64,000 bases of DNA, from NCBI RefSeq assembly GCF_020520425.1, contig NC_079492.1, positions 39,869,542 to 39,933,541 on the forward strand. The letters run 5' to 3'. Positions 53,373 through 64,000 of this stretch are shown here, in pieces (the stretch's first letter is position 1; each line of letters opens with the position of its first letter). Both the position numbers and the translations under genes were made by a program. The stretch is from Spinacia oleracea (lineage: Eukaryota > Streptophyta > Magnoliopsida > Caryophyllales > Amaranthaceae). Below the pieces are notes generated by a model that did not search any database, was not told the origin of the DNA, and saw only the letters and a program-made list of their open reading frames with translations.

Positions 53373-56300
53373 ATGGATGATCATCGTGATAATGAAATAC
53401 AGGGAATTGATGGAGCTAGTCATCCTACGGGGGAATCACAAGGTACCAACACTAGTAAAAAGACCAAATTCCGTGGTCCGTCAAAAGGAGTTCAAGCCAA
53501 AAAGCCCATGAATCTTCAGTATAATCAATATGGAATCCCCGATGGAGAATGGTCAAGAGAATACGAGAAGCAAGTTGGGTCTTGTGCTGCTAGAATTAAC
53601 ATTAATGTGAAAGAATATTCAACGTTAGATGAACACACAAAGAAGGGGTTTTGGGAGGAGACCAAGGTAAACATTGAATAAAAACTTGATTTGTATTCTC
53701 CTAGATTATCTAATTTGTGTAGCATACAGTTCTAACAATCTCTTATCCGTAAAATTAACAGCTTGTGTTCCACATTATTGATGATCCGGCTAAAAGGAGA
53801 GAAAAATATTTTCATATGTGTGTGGCGAAACGCTTTGGAGCTTTCAAGTCCAGGTTAACGCGGCGTTGGATAACTAAGAAAGAAAAAATGCCGAAACATC
53901 AGACAGACGACATGCCTTGGGACATCTACAATCAAATCACAGAGGATGATTGGAAAACATTTGTGATGGAACGAAACAAGCCGGAGATGTTGGTAATAAT
54001 GAATTTACTTTGCTAGATATTTTTTTATATAATTATATGATTAGCTTGTTGTTGCCATCTTTAATTGTTCGACATGTTCTTTATGTATTTTTTTACAGGT
54101 TCGTAGAGAAAAAGCAAATAAAAGTGCATTACAAAACTAGCACCCACATCGCACAGGCCAAAAGGGTTATGTTAGAAAGAGACCAGAGTGGATAAATGAT
54201 GGGCGACTACCGCCAGAGGCAGCTTTAACCCTCTCAAGTGGCTCCTCCTCAATGACCTCATCACTCACCACAACGCCAGATAGATTTAAGAAGTTTAGAT
54301 CAGTAGAGTAGATCTTGGCTCATCAAGTTAAAAACAAAGAGGGAAAGTGGGAAGTTGACCCGAATGATAAGCAAGCCGTAAATATTGCTAAGATGGTTGT
54401 AAGTGCATATGAAATTATACGTTCTATATCCTTTTCTTTGCTTCTCCTTTTCATATGTATACCATCTAATTTTTACTTTCCTAATTCTTATAGTTGGAGT
54501 ACATAGAAGAAGAGGGAAAAGGAAATATTTCTTTCACCCAGGGAGAAGATGCCCTCACCAAGGCTATGGGAAAAAAGGATCACTGTGGGCGTGTCATGGC
54601 AACAGGTGGAGTCAATGTCGGTTACAAAGTTGCTTTCCGTCCAATAGACCGAAGTAGTAGATGTGGCCATAGTGAACCATCACCGGCTGCAGTCGAATTA
54701 ATCAGAGCTTCAGTGAGAAGGTAGTTTGAAGATCAATTAGAGAGAAAGGTGGCAGAGGCCCTCCAAAAGCAACTAGCCACATTGAAAGCAACCGGTCAAC
54801 TAAACACCCTCTCTACCCCCGCACTTGATTCTGCTCTTGTAAGTGATGAGTTTGATGTTAACCGTGCACTCGAAACCGATCGTCCGAATTCATCGCAGCA
54901 ACCACGCGAGCTAAAGGTATATATTCTCTATAGTGCATACACTCAAAACACCACTAGCTAGGTTTTTTTATTGTAATTTGTAGTGATTTCTGAAATTTTG
55001 TAAATTTATTTGTGAAGGCCATAACTCCATGTCGTCTTGCCCTTGAGGATAAAGTTTTGGGTAACAAAGTGATAGTGGCAGATGGTATGGCGTACCCATT
55101 GGATGGTTCGTTGCACCAACACTTTAGATCGATGAAGCCTAGTCATTATAAGGTCCAAGTTGATTGTATTTACGACGGACATGATGATGACACTCTTCCG
55201 GTACCTACAAGAGATGGATTCAATAACTTAGGCAGGGCTCTTGCTAGTTTTGTGCAATGGCCAATTCACTTGGTGATTTTCGAAGAAGTCGAGGTATAAT
55301 TTTTTTATTATTAATTGTCATTCATTGCGTTATGCATCTTTTTATTTATTATTGCTATTTGCCTACCTCTGTTTAGAATTAGCCTTGAACTCCTTTGGTT
55401 TCTACCTCTGTTTAGGAGTACTCTACTCCACGCCCAACAAAGAAGTCCAGGAGTCAGTTTTTTGAAGAGGTGGTTGGTAGCTCCAAAGAGAAGAAAAACG
55501 AATTAATTGTCAAAGAGAAGACAACAGAATTAGTTGTCAAAGATAAGACAACAGAATTAATTGTCAAAGAGAAGGCAACACTTGATTTAGGGTCCAAAGA
55601 GAAGACAACACTGAAGTTAACGGCCAAGGTAAACCATATGCTTCCCACTCCCCTTTGCTTCAACACTGAAATCAAAACTGAAATTTTCATGCTATCTTAA
55701 CATTATTGTTACAGGAAAATTCATGCTCAAATAAGTTGGAGTCGAAATCGAAGTCTAAGAACTCTAAGAAATCCAAAGAGATGGTAGGTAGTTGTGATCG
55801 TAAAACTGAAGAATCGGCGGCCAAAAGTAAGAAGCAAAATTTGGCAGACGACACAATTCAAGGTCTTGGCCCATCATGCAATTATTTGAAGTTTATCATC
55901 AATACGGCGCCCGGTGATGTATATAAAAATACTTCAATCCCATTGCCCGCTTCGGTTTGGCATTATCACGAATATCGACAAACTTATGTACATGAGGTTG
56001 ACGTTGAAGAGTTCCTTAGAGGGTCGTGCCTCAACATTTCAGTGATCCAAGTCTATATGATGTAAACTTTTCCATCGATATTTTTGTTTTTTGTTTTGTC
56101 AACTATAATAGTTTTTGAAATTTTTGCATTATACAATTACTTTGTAGGTGTTTATTCCACGAGCACACCTTTGCATTTGACAACTCTCAGATTGGGTTTG
56201 TTTGTCCCGAGGCAATGTCAAGCTCTAGAATCAAGGCCAACCCTCAGGCTGCATCAATGTATTTGAAAGTAGTTTTCAATGCTGAAATTGAAAAGGAGAA

Positions 56301-57098
56301 GAAGGGTGATCCTAACATTACCAAGTGGTTTTTTATCCCATACCATCAAGAGTAAGTGTTAGAGATTGATCGATATTTGGTAAATAGCTATGTTATTGTT
56401 ATTTTCATGCGTAAGGTTGCAATAACATTTATATACAATGCAGAAATCATTGGATTTTGTACGTGTTAGACCTACGTAGAGGTTGTGCGTATATTTTCGA
56501 CTCTGCGATAGGTTCCAACCGAGAAAATAGTGCATGGGGAATCTTGTGTTTGTAAGTTACTTTCATTTCTTTTTAACTTATTTCTTTTCGTGCCGAATCA
56601 GATTCATGAAGTTTTACTCAACTTCCAGGGCATACCAAGTGTACAAGTTTAAGGATGAGATTTGTCCGAATAGAGCGACTACGCAGGGGTTGAAAGGCTT
56701 CCATGTAAAGGTATATCATGCTTACTAATTAGCTTTACTTTTTTTTTTGGTAACTACTTGGATATATAATTTATGATTTGTCTCCAAATCAGTGTGCTCA
56801 ACAAGTCGGCGCCCGCGAGTGTGGCTATTACGTTATGAAGTTCATGCATGAAATAGTCACGTTACACCATAACTCTGATGAGCGGTTAGATAATGTTCGT
56901 TCTTTTACCATATGTTAGTTGAACTACTAATACTAGTACTTTTACGTAGTAGAATTCTTAATTTACAAGTAGCATTACTTATCATGTTACTTATTTCAGG
57001 CTTACACTCCAAGAAATGCGCCTTATACCGATGAGGAAATAGATGTGGTTCGTGAGCAATGGGCTAAGTTTTTTACAACCGAGTATTTATTTACTTAG
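53373..57098 (+). pseudogene. CACTA second gene: Transposase_24 (Ptta/En/Spm)-DUF8039-Ulp1 peptidase fusion, decayed
   Basis: About twelve GT-AG exons: 53373-53666, 53762-53992, 54099-54398, 54494-54916, 55018-55293, 55416-55628, 55715-56061, 56148-56351, 56444-56551, one near 56600-56710, 56793-56898 and 57001-57098. N-terminal exons match Plant transposase Ptta/En/Spm (KKGFWEETK; CVAKRFGAFKSRLTRRWITK; HRTGQKGYVRKRPEW). Exon 5 is DUF8039-like (CRLALEDKVLGNKVIVADGM). A lysine/glutamate repeat (VKEKTTELVVKDKTTELIVK) precedes a C48 Ulp1-like SUMO-protease domain with HWILYVLDL (His), FDSAIGSN (Asp) and QQVGARECGYYVMKFM (Cys). Stops: TAG 54138-54140, 54309-54311, 54722-54724. Transposon-borne Ulp1 proteins may deSUMOylate host silencing factors; that role is inference. 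Confidence 0.85.
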
Positions 57099-58153
57099 GT
57101 TGTTTAGACACAAAGATGGAAGCGTTTATATCTTCATGGATTTGGTAAAGTTCTTTAATTTTTCCATAATTACAAGTCTGCTGGATTTGCTAATTTATTG
57201 CTTTGAATACTAATCTGCTGGTCTTGCTGCTGCTGCATGTGAATACTGCTGTGAATACTGATCTGCTGGTCTTGCTACTGAATACTAATATGTTGGTCTT
57301 GCTGCTGCTGTTGTGATCTAGTTATCTGTTGCTAATTTATTGCTTTGAATACTAATCTGGTGGTCTTGCTGCTGCTGTGAATACTAATATGCTGCTGTGA
57401 ATAATCTGGTGGTCTTTAGAATTTCACTTCCATCTGTGCGTTTCTCCTCTGTTTGCTTCTGTTGCTGCTCTGTATGTTATTGTTTCTGCTTTGCTTCTTT
57501 TCTTTGCTCGGCACTTGGATTGCGGGGTTCGTTTGCCCCTTAGATACCCTTAAGTTGAATGTGTGTGCAGATGTGCTAGATCTAGTTCACTTTCGAATTG
57601 GTTCTCCTAAAAAGGCAGAATGTTGTAGTCTTCTTTATAGTTAGGAGGTATATGTAGAACTTTTTGCCATAAATGTTTGATCTCCTTCCTGCCTAGGCTC
57701 AAATATGAGTTTTGCTGAGTTCTTGTGATTGCTCTGAGTTTTATTGAACAGGCTTCAAGATGGCATCTTTCTTTATTATAATGTCAGAATTCTCCCTATA
57801 GGGTGAATTCAGTTGGGAGAAAAACTGAGAGAATTTAAAGAAAATGATCTTTGTATTATTGAATGTTAATCTGAATTACAGTGTTTAGTGTATTTATACA
57901 AGCTAGAGTGATGTATTGAAACCAAACGTATTGTTTGTACACCTCAACTAATACAGCTAGGATATTACAACAATCATAAATAATGACATTCTAACAACTT
58001 CAAACAACCTCCTGATTTCAAGGGAAATCAGTTGAGCTTGGTTCTAGAAACTGAGCTGGAACTGAGCAAGGGTTCAATGAAGTTGCTGCTGTGATCTTGC
58101 TTGGCTGCATTGCTGGTGCTGATAGCTTGATCAGCACTGCAGTGGTGTAAACC
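57099..58153. other. Non-coding region with CTG-rich degenerate repeats
   Basis: 57180-57420 repeats the phrase GAATACTAATCTGCTGGTCT and GCTGCTGCTG in degenerate form. 57780-58140 resembles an LTR or UTR fragment (no partner found). No coding sequence recognised. Confidence 0.5.

Positions 58154-58222
<69 letters not shown>
58154..58222. repeat. (AC)n microsatellite
   Basis: About 34 uninterrupted AC dinucleotides. It is followed by a duplicated 48-50-bp unit (CTAAAACTAGAGGTTGATGT) at 58222 and 58265. Confidence 0.98.
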
Positions 58223-58226
<4 letters not shown>

Positions 58227-58549
58227 ACTAGAGGTTGATGTCTGTTGTTTTCTGATTTCTGACAACTAAAACTAGAGGTTGATGTCTGATGTTTTCTGAT
58301 TTAAGACAACTAGAGGTAGTATGCTGCAACACTGATGTATGATGTTTCCCAAATCCCAACTGGTTCATGATAAATGATTAAATTGTTTTCAGGTTTATAA
58401 TGTTGCGCGGTTCATCTGGTTTCTACACCTATGCAATCTGTGAACACTTGAATGATTGGCTTGGATTCAGCATGGGTGAAACTAGGATCACATTTAAGCT
58501 CAACAAACAATGGTATGATGATTCAGGAAACTGTTGTTTGATTATTAGC

Positions 58550-61255
58550 TTATAAGAAGAACCTAAGGACTAATTTGAATCTTATTACATGATTAATATG
58601 CATAGTTTTAACTTTCTAAAACTCATTCCAATCTACGTATGCACATTTAAGGCTCATTAGGTCGTTATAGGTCATGTTTAGAGCTAAAATGACATTTCCG
58701 CTCCCAACTTTGAACTAAAGAACCTAAGGACTCATTTGATTCTTATTACATGATTAATATGCATAGTTTTAACTTTCTAAAACTAGTTCCAATCTATGTA
58801 TGCACATTTAAGGCTCATTGGGTCGTTATAGGTCATGTTTAGAGGTAAAATTACATTTCCGCTCCCAACTTTGAACTAAAGAACCTAAGGACTCATTTTA
58901 ATCTTATTACATGACTCATATATATAGTTTTAACTTTCTAAAACTCATTCGAATCTATTTATGCACATTTAAGGCTCATTAGGTCGTTATATGTCATATT
59001 TAGAGCTAAAATAACATTTTCGCTCCCAACTTTGAACTAAAGAACCTTAGGACTCATTTGATTCTTATTACATGACTAATATAAATAGTTTTAACTTTAT
59101 AAAACTCATTCGAATCTATTTATGCACATTTAAGGCTCATTAGGTCGTTATAGGTCATGTTTAGAGCTAAAATGACATTTCCGCTCCCAACTTTGAACTA
59201 AAGAGCCTAAGGACTCATTTGATTCTTATTACATGACTAATATACATAGTTTTAAATTTCTAAAACTCATTCGAATCTATTTATGCACATTTAAGGCTCA
59301 TTAGGTTGTTATAGGTCATGTTTAAAGCTAAAATGACATTTCCGCTCCCAACTTTGAACTAAAGAACCTAAGGACTCATTTGATTCTTATTACATGATTA
59401 ATATGCATAGTTTTAACTTTCTAAAACTCATTCCAATCTATTTATGCACATTTAAGTCTCATTAGGTCGTTATAGGTCATGTTTAGAGCTAAAATGACAT
59501 TTCCGCTCCCAACTTTGAACTAAAGAACCTAAGGAATCATTTGAATCTTATTACATGACTAATATATATAGTTTTAACTTTCTAAAACTCATTCGAATCT
59601 ATTTATGCATATTTAAGGCTCATTAGGTCGTTATAGGTCATATTTAGAGCTAAAATAACATTTTCGCTCCCAACTTGAACTAAAGAACCTAAGGACTCAT
59701 TTGATTCTTATTACATGACTAATATACTTAGTTTTAACTTTCTAAAACTCATTCGAATCTATTTATGCACATTTAAGGCTCATTAGGTCGTTATAGGTCA
59801 TGTTTAGAGCTAAAATGACATTTCCGCTCCCTACTTTGAACTAAAGAGCCTAAGGACTCATTTGATTCTTATTACATGACTAATATGCATAATTTTAACT
59901 TTCTAAAACTCATTCGAATCTATTTATGCACATTTAAGGCTCATTAGGTCGTTATAAGTCATGTTTACAGCTAAAATGACATTTCCGCTCCCAACTATGA
60001 ACTAAAGAACCTAAGGACTCATTTGATTCTTATTACATGATTAATATGCATAGTTTTAACTTTCTAAAACTCATTCCAATCTATTTATGCACATTTAAGG
60101 CTCATTAGGTCGTTATAGGTCATGTTTAGAGCTAAAATGACATTTCCGCTCCCAACTTTGAACTAAAGAACCTAAGGACTCATTTGAATCTTATTACATG
60201 ACTAATATACATAGTTTTAACTTTCTAAAACTCATTCCAATCTACGTATGCACATTTAAGGCTCATTGGGTCGTTATAGGTCATGTTTAGAGCTAAAATG
60301 ACATTTCCGCTCCCAACTTTGAACTAAAGAACCTAAGGACTAATTTGATTCTTATAACATGATTAATATGCATTGTTTTAACTTTCTAAAAATCATTCCA
60401 ATATACGTATGCACATTTAATCCTCATTAGGTCGTTATAGGTCATGTTTAGAGCTAAACTGACATTTCCGCTCCCAACTTTGAACTAAAGAACCTAAGGA
60501 CTCATTTGATTCTTCTTACATGATTAATATGCATAGTTTTAACTTTCTAAAACTCATTCCATTCTACGTATGCACATTTAAGGCTCATTGGGTCGTTATA
60601 GGTCATGTTTAGAGCTAAAACGACATTTCCGCTCCCAACTTTGAACTAAAGAACCTAAGGACTCATTTGAATCTTATTACATGACTAATATATATAGTTT
60701 TAACTTTCTAAAACTCATTCAAATCTATTTATGCACATTTAAGGCTCATTAGGTCGTTATAGGTCATATTTAGAGTTAAAATAATATTTTCGCTCCCAAC
60801 TTTGAACTAAAGAGCCTAAGGACTCATTTGATTCTTATTACATGACTAATATACATAGTTTTAACTTTCTAAAACTCATTCGAATCTATTTATGCACATT
60901 TAAGGCTCATTAGGTCGTTATAGGTCATGTTTAGAGCTAAAATGACATCTCCGCTCCCAACTTTGAACTAAAGAATCTAAGGACTCATTTGATTCTTATT
61001 ACATGATTAATATGCATAGTTTTAACTTTCTAAAACTCATTTCAATATACGTATGCACATTTAAGGCTCATTGGGTCGTTATAGGTCATATTTAGAGCTA
61101 AAATGACATTTCCGCTCCCAACTTTGAACTAAAGAACCTAAAGACTCATTTGATTCTTATTACATGACTAATATACATAGTTTTAACTTTCTAAAACTCA
61201 TTTGAATATATTTATGCACATTTAAGGCTCATTGAGTCGTTATAGGTCATATTTT
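58550..61255 (+). repeat. 160-bp satellite array in CACTA-2 (about 17 units)
   Basis: CCCAACTTTGAACTAAAG recurs every 158-161 bases. Each unit includes GAACCTAAGGACTCATTTGA, TTATTACATGA, AACTTTCTAAAACTCATTC and GGTCGTTATAGGTCATGTTT. It is the reverse complement of the CACTA-1 array, with higher similarity among units here. Confidence 0.95.
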
Positions 61256-61667
61256 AAACAACTTAATTATCTTTATAGTCTGCAACCATATCTTTTTATG
61301 CTTCAATGGAATGTAAAGATAATATCGTGAGTGTGAACTTTGGTACTCCATAGCTCATATATTTTCCTTCCATCTTGCAGGGATCGAGTCGATTGGAATT
61401 AGAAAGTACGTAAACACGGCCTTAATTAATTAAGGTTTGTAATGCATGATCTAAAGGGAGCTAAGTGGCCGGATTAGAGAAATTTGTTAGACTAGCTCTC
61501 TAGCCTTTTGTCTTTATTTGTTAATATTAGTTTTAAATTGTTAGACTAGCTAGCTAGGTGTTCAAAAATTGTAAACGTTACGGACGTACTATACGCTTTT
61601 CTCTATTGGGTTAATATAAATGAAGTTAATTTAATGATTTATTAATAAAAAATAAGCAGATTCATAC
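61256..61667. other. Non-coding spacer right of the satellite
   Basis: A possible last exon or 3' untranslated sequence begins after TTGCAG near 61380. AAT-rich sequence follows to the end of the inverted gene copy. Nothing else recognised. Confidence 0.4.
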
Positions 61668-62612
61668 CTTTGCTATTCTGGTGTTGAGGTCACTGATGAG
61701 TTCACCGAGGAGCTACTCGAGATAGGTAAAGCTGCATCTGGTGGAAGTCGTCCATCTTTTATCCAATCTAGTCGCTTTCTATTATAACCATTTTGGCCGG
61801 TGCGATGTGGGTTCTTGTTGCATGATGCACTTTTCCTCGCCTTTTCACTACGAAGCTGTCAAAGACAACATAAAAAGATGGAAATAAATGTTTTTTCTGA
61901 TAACTTTTTGTCCTAGAACCAATGTCAGTTTGCTACATGAAAAACTCTTTAAGGACAAGTTAAAGAAATATTATCATTACCAATGACTCTGGCAGGAAAT
62001 AATGTTTAACAAAAGTCTTCCAATCATCCTCTGTGATATGGTTGTAGACATCCCAAGGCATCTTGTTTGTTTGATTTTTTGGCTTCTTTTCCTTCATAGT
62101 TATCCATCGGCGCACCAACTTGCTCTTGAAACAACTAAATCGTTTCGCCACACAAGAATGAAAATATTTCTCCCTCGAATGATTAGAATCATCAGTAATG
62201 TGAAACATAAGCTGTTAATAATTAAAAAAAGTTAGATTATAAAAATAGTATTTAAATCAAATTAAATAATCCCTAAAATATACAAATCAAGTTAATATCC
62301 AATGCTTAGCTTAGTCTCCTCCCAAAACCCCTTCTTGGTTTGCTCATCTACCTTTGGATATAATGGGACGTTAATATTAATTCTAGTAGCACAACTCCCA
62401 ACTTGCTTCCCGTATTCATGAGACCATTGTCCATCGGGGACATTATATACATTATACTCAAGGAACATAGGCTTAGCGACTTTAACACCTTTTGACGGAC
62501 CACGGCCTTTAATGGTCTTTGTAATCGTACTAACATCTTGTGATTCGTCACCCGTTGTGGGAGTCTTGCCACCTTCTGATTCATGCCTAACAACAATTTG
62601 GTTTTCATTCAT
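61668..62612 (-). pseudogene. Second, inverted partial copy of the Transposase_24 gene
   Basis: Minus-strand exons 62310-62612, 61981-62211 and 61668-61855 encode GRGPSKGVKVAKPMFLEYNV and TKKGFWEETK; FHSCVAKRFSCFKSKLVRRW and MPWDVYNHITEDDWKTFVKH; and SCNKNPHRTGQNGYNRKRLD with KDGRLPPDAALPISS. They match exons 1-3 of the gene at 53373 in order and exon 2 is the same length (231 bases). Exon 3 keeps the lysine codon that is a stop in the other copy. The exon 1 donor reads CT instead of GT (62308-62309), and everything after exon 3, including DUF8039 and Ulp1, is missing. It is either part of another CACTA element running leftward or an inverted duplication inside CACTA-2. Confidence 0.85.
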
Positions 62613-62684
62613 CGTACCTATGTTGTTCCTGCATCAAGTAAAACATACAGAAGGGTGGTTACAACATGTGCGCGCAGCAGCAAA

Positions 62685-63025
62685 TCAGTGCACTAGCATA
62701 CAGAAGGATATCAGATCAGTGCAGATATCACAGATCAGATCAGCACTGACCTGTGCTGATCTATTCTGCACTGATCTGTTCTGCACTGATCTGTGCTGAT
62801 CTGATCTGCACTGATCTGCACTGATCTGTGCTGATCTGTGCTGATCTGTTCTGCACTGATCTGTGCTGATCTGCTCTGCATTGATCTGTGCTGATCTGAT
62901 CAGCACTGATCTGTGCTGATCTGATTTGCACTGATCTGTGCTGATCTGATCAGTGCATAACAGATCAGCACAGATCAGTGCTGATCTGATCTGCACTGAT
63001 CTGTGCTGATCTGATCTGCAATGTT
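62685..63025 (-). repeat. GATC-rich palindromic array upstream of the inverted gene copy
   Basis: CTGATCTGTGCTGATCTG-type units and complements fill this stretch. On the gene's strand it ends about 75 bases upstream of the ATG at 62612, the same arrangement as 52920-53270. Confidence 0.88.
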
Positions 63026-63279
63026 CTTTGTCATTCTTGGTGTGTTTGTTGAGGCAATATGAGAATGCAGGGCAGCTAACTCATTCTATAAACAAGTTCT
63101 ATTAATCTAGTATAGTACGGAGTAGTTTGTAAGTTAGATCGTAAAATGAAATTACTTGATTGAGTTTCACTTAAACTCAAGCAACAATGATTAAGAAACT
63201 TAATGAGGAAATCTGACAATCTCACTTCTCTTATATCATGAAATCATATACTCATATGAGATAAGTCTAGAAAACACCA
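63026..63279. other. Short AT-rich spacer
   Basis: No feature recognised between the palindromic array and the satellite. Confidence 0.4.
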
Positions 63280-64000
63280 TTTATGCTAAAATGAGGCATT
63301 TTCGCTCCCAGCTATGAACTAACGAACATAAGGACTCATTTTAACCTTTTAAATGATTAATATGATTAATTTTAACTTTCCAAGACTGGATCCGATCTAT
63401 TTATTCACATTAGAGACTTGTTTGGTCGTTGTGGTTCATATTTATGATAAATGAGGCATTTTTGCTCCCAACTATGAACTAAAGAACCTAAGAACTCATT
63501 TTTAGGCTAATATGACACTTTCGCTCCCAACTTTGAACTAACAAACCTAAACACTCATTTTAATCCTTTTAAATGATTAATATGATTAGTTTTAACTTTC
63601 CTAGACTCAATCCAATCAATTTATGCCATTTGAGACTTGTTTGGTCGTTATGGTTCATATTTATGCTAAAATAAGACATTTTCGCTCCCAACTTTGAACT
63701 AAAGAACCTAAGGACTCATTTGATTCTTATTACATGACTAATATGCATAGTTTTAAGTTTCTAAAACTCATTCCAACCTATTTATGCACATTTATGGCTC
63801 GTTGGGTCGTTATATGTCATATATAGAGCTAAAATGACATTTCCGCTCCCAACTTTGAACTAAAGAACCTAAGGACTCATTTGATTCTTATTACACGACT
63901 AATATGCATAGTTTTAAGTTTCTAAAACTCATTCGAACCTATTTATGCACATTTATGGCTCGTTGGGTCGTTATAGGTCATATATAGAGCTAAAATGACA
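63280..64000 (+). repeat. 160-bp satellite, continuing beyond the window
   Basis: The same satellite as 58550-61255 in the same orientation. The first units (63290-63640) are diverged (ATGAGGCATTTTCGCTCCC, TTTGGTCGTT) and closer to CACTA-1 subtypes; those after 63680 match the main array. Confidence 0.9.

Larger units (their letters stand above)
46489..64000 (+). mobile_element. CACTA-2: CACTA transposon with transposase and Ulp1-type genes, right end outside the window
   Basis: It begins CACTAGTGGAAAAAACCCC and has subterminal palindromic repeats. A TNPD-type transposase gene (48357-51575) and a Transposase_24-DUF8039-Ulp1 gene (53373-57098) run on the plus strand in the usual order for plant CACTA elements. 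No matching right terminus was found before 64000. A satellite shared with CACTA-1 fills 58550-61255 and 63280-64000, and an inverted partial copy of the second gene lies between, so the right part is rearranged or contains a second element. Confidence 0.82.

Noticed and set aside
57780..58150. A solo LTR
   Set aside because: LTR-like composition, but no clear TG/CA termini, target duplication or second copy was found in the window.
58018..58222. Open frames rich in alternating Cys-Val on the minus strand
   Set aside because: They are translations of the (AC)n microsatellite and not genes.
62685..62996. 103-codon frame of repeated Asp-Gln-Arg-Ser type units
   Set aside because: It is the GATC-rich palindromic array read in frame; a tandem repeat of length divisible by three easily stays open.

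Overview
This is a plant nuclear window made almost entirely of nested transposable elements. Evidence for a plant: GT-AG introns, plant-type Ty3/gypsy and Ty1/copia LTR retrotransposons, plant CACTA (En/Spm) transposases, and captured fragments of plant genes (YTH/ECT, mTERF, plastid SUFD/ABCI7, MATE/DTX). I see no intact host gene, tRNA, rRNA or CRISPR array. The style resembles an Amaranthaceae/Caryophyllales genome, but that is an impression, not a measurement.

Backbone (1-46488, minus strand): an old Tat-lineage Ty3/gypsy element. Read right to left it has a broken 5' LTR (45888-46488), a primer-binding site, a leader with two repeat arrays (43500-44965), gag (41881-43221), protease, RT-RNase H-second RNase H (27072-29181), and integrase in two pieces. 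Beyond pol, on the opposite (+) strand, lie two intron-containing genes: a plant-mobile-domain (PMD) type gene (385-11386) and a DUF7745-like gene with its own TATA box (12085-13465). Its 3' LTR is outside the window.

Insertions into the backbone. (a) 2113-10747: a minus-strand Athila-like element with gag-protease but no RT or integrase, inside exon 6 of the PMD gene. (b) 14423-26844: a plus-strand, largely non-coding LTR element (TSD CCATT) inside integrase; it carries an ECT gene fragment, many GC-rich hairpins, and a nested Pack-MULE (18998-20661, 9-bp TSD) holding mTERF and SUFD fragments. (c) 29182-40966: a minus-strand Ty1/copia element (TSD GGACT) with intact RT-RNase H, split by CACTA-1 (33361-40095, TSD GTA), which carries a 160-bp satellite and a captured MATE transporter fragment. 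(d) 46489 to beyond 64000: CACTA-2, inserted in the Tat 5' LTR, with a decayed TNPD-type transposase (48357-51575), a decayed Transposase_24-DUF8039-Ulp1 gene (53373-57098), a long satellite, and a second, inverted partial copy of the Transposase_24 gene (61668-62612).

The nesting gives a relative chronology: Tat first; then copia, the non-coding LTR element, the Athila-like element and CACTA-2; then CACTA-1 inside copia and the MULE inside the non-coding element. Integrase had lost its catalytic core before (b) arrived. The most interesting items are the antisense PMD/DUF7745 pair in a Tat element, three independent host-gene captures by three element types, the paired hairpins of the non-coding LTR element, and a GATC-rich palindromic array conserved upstream of two CACTA gene copies.
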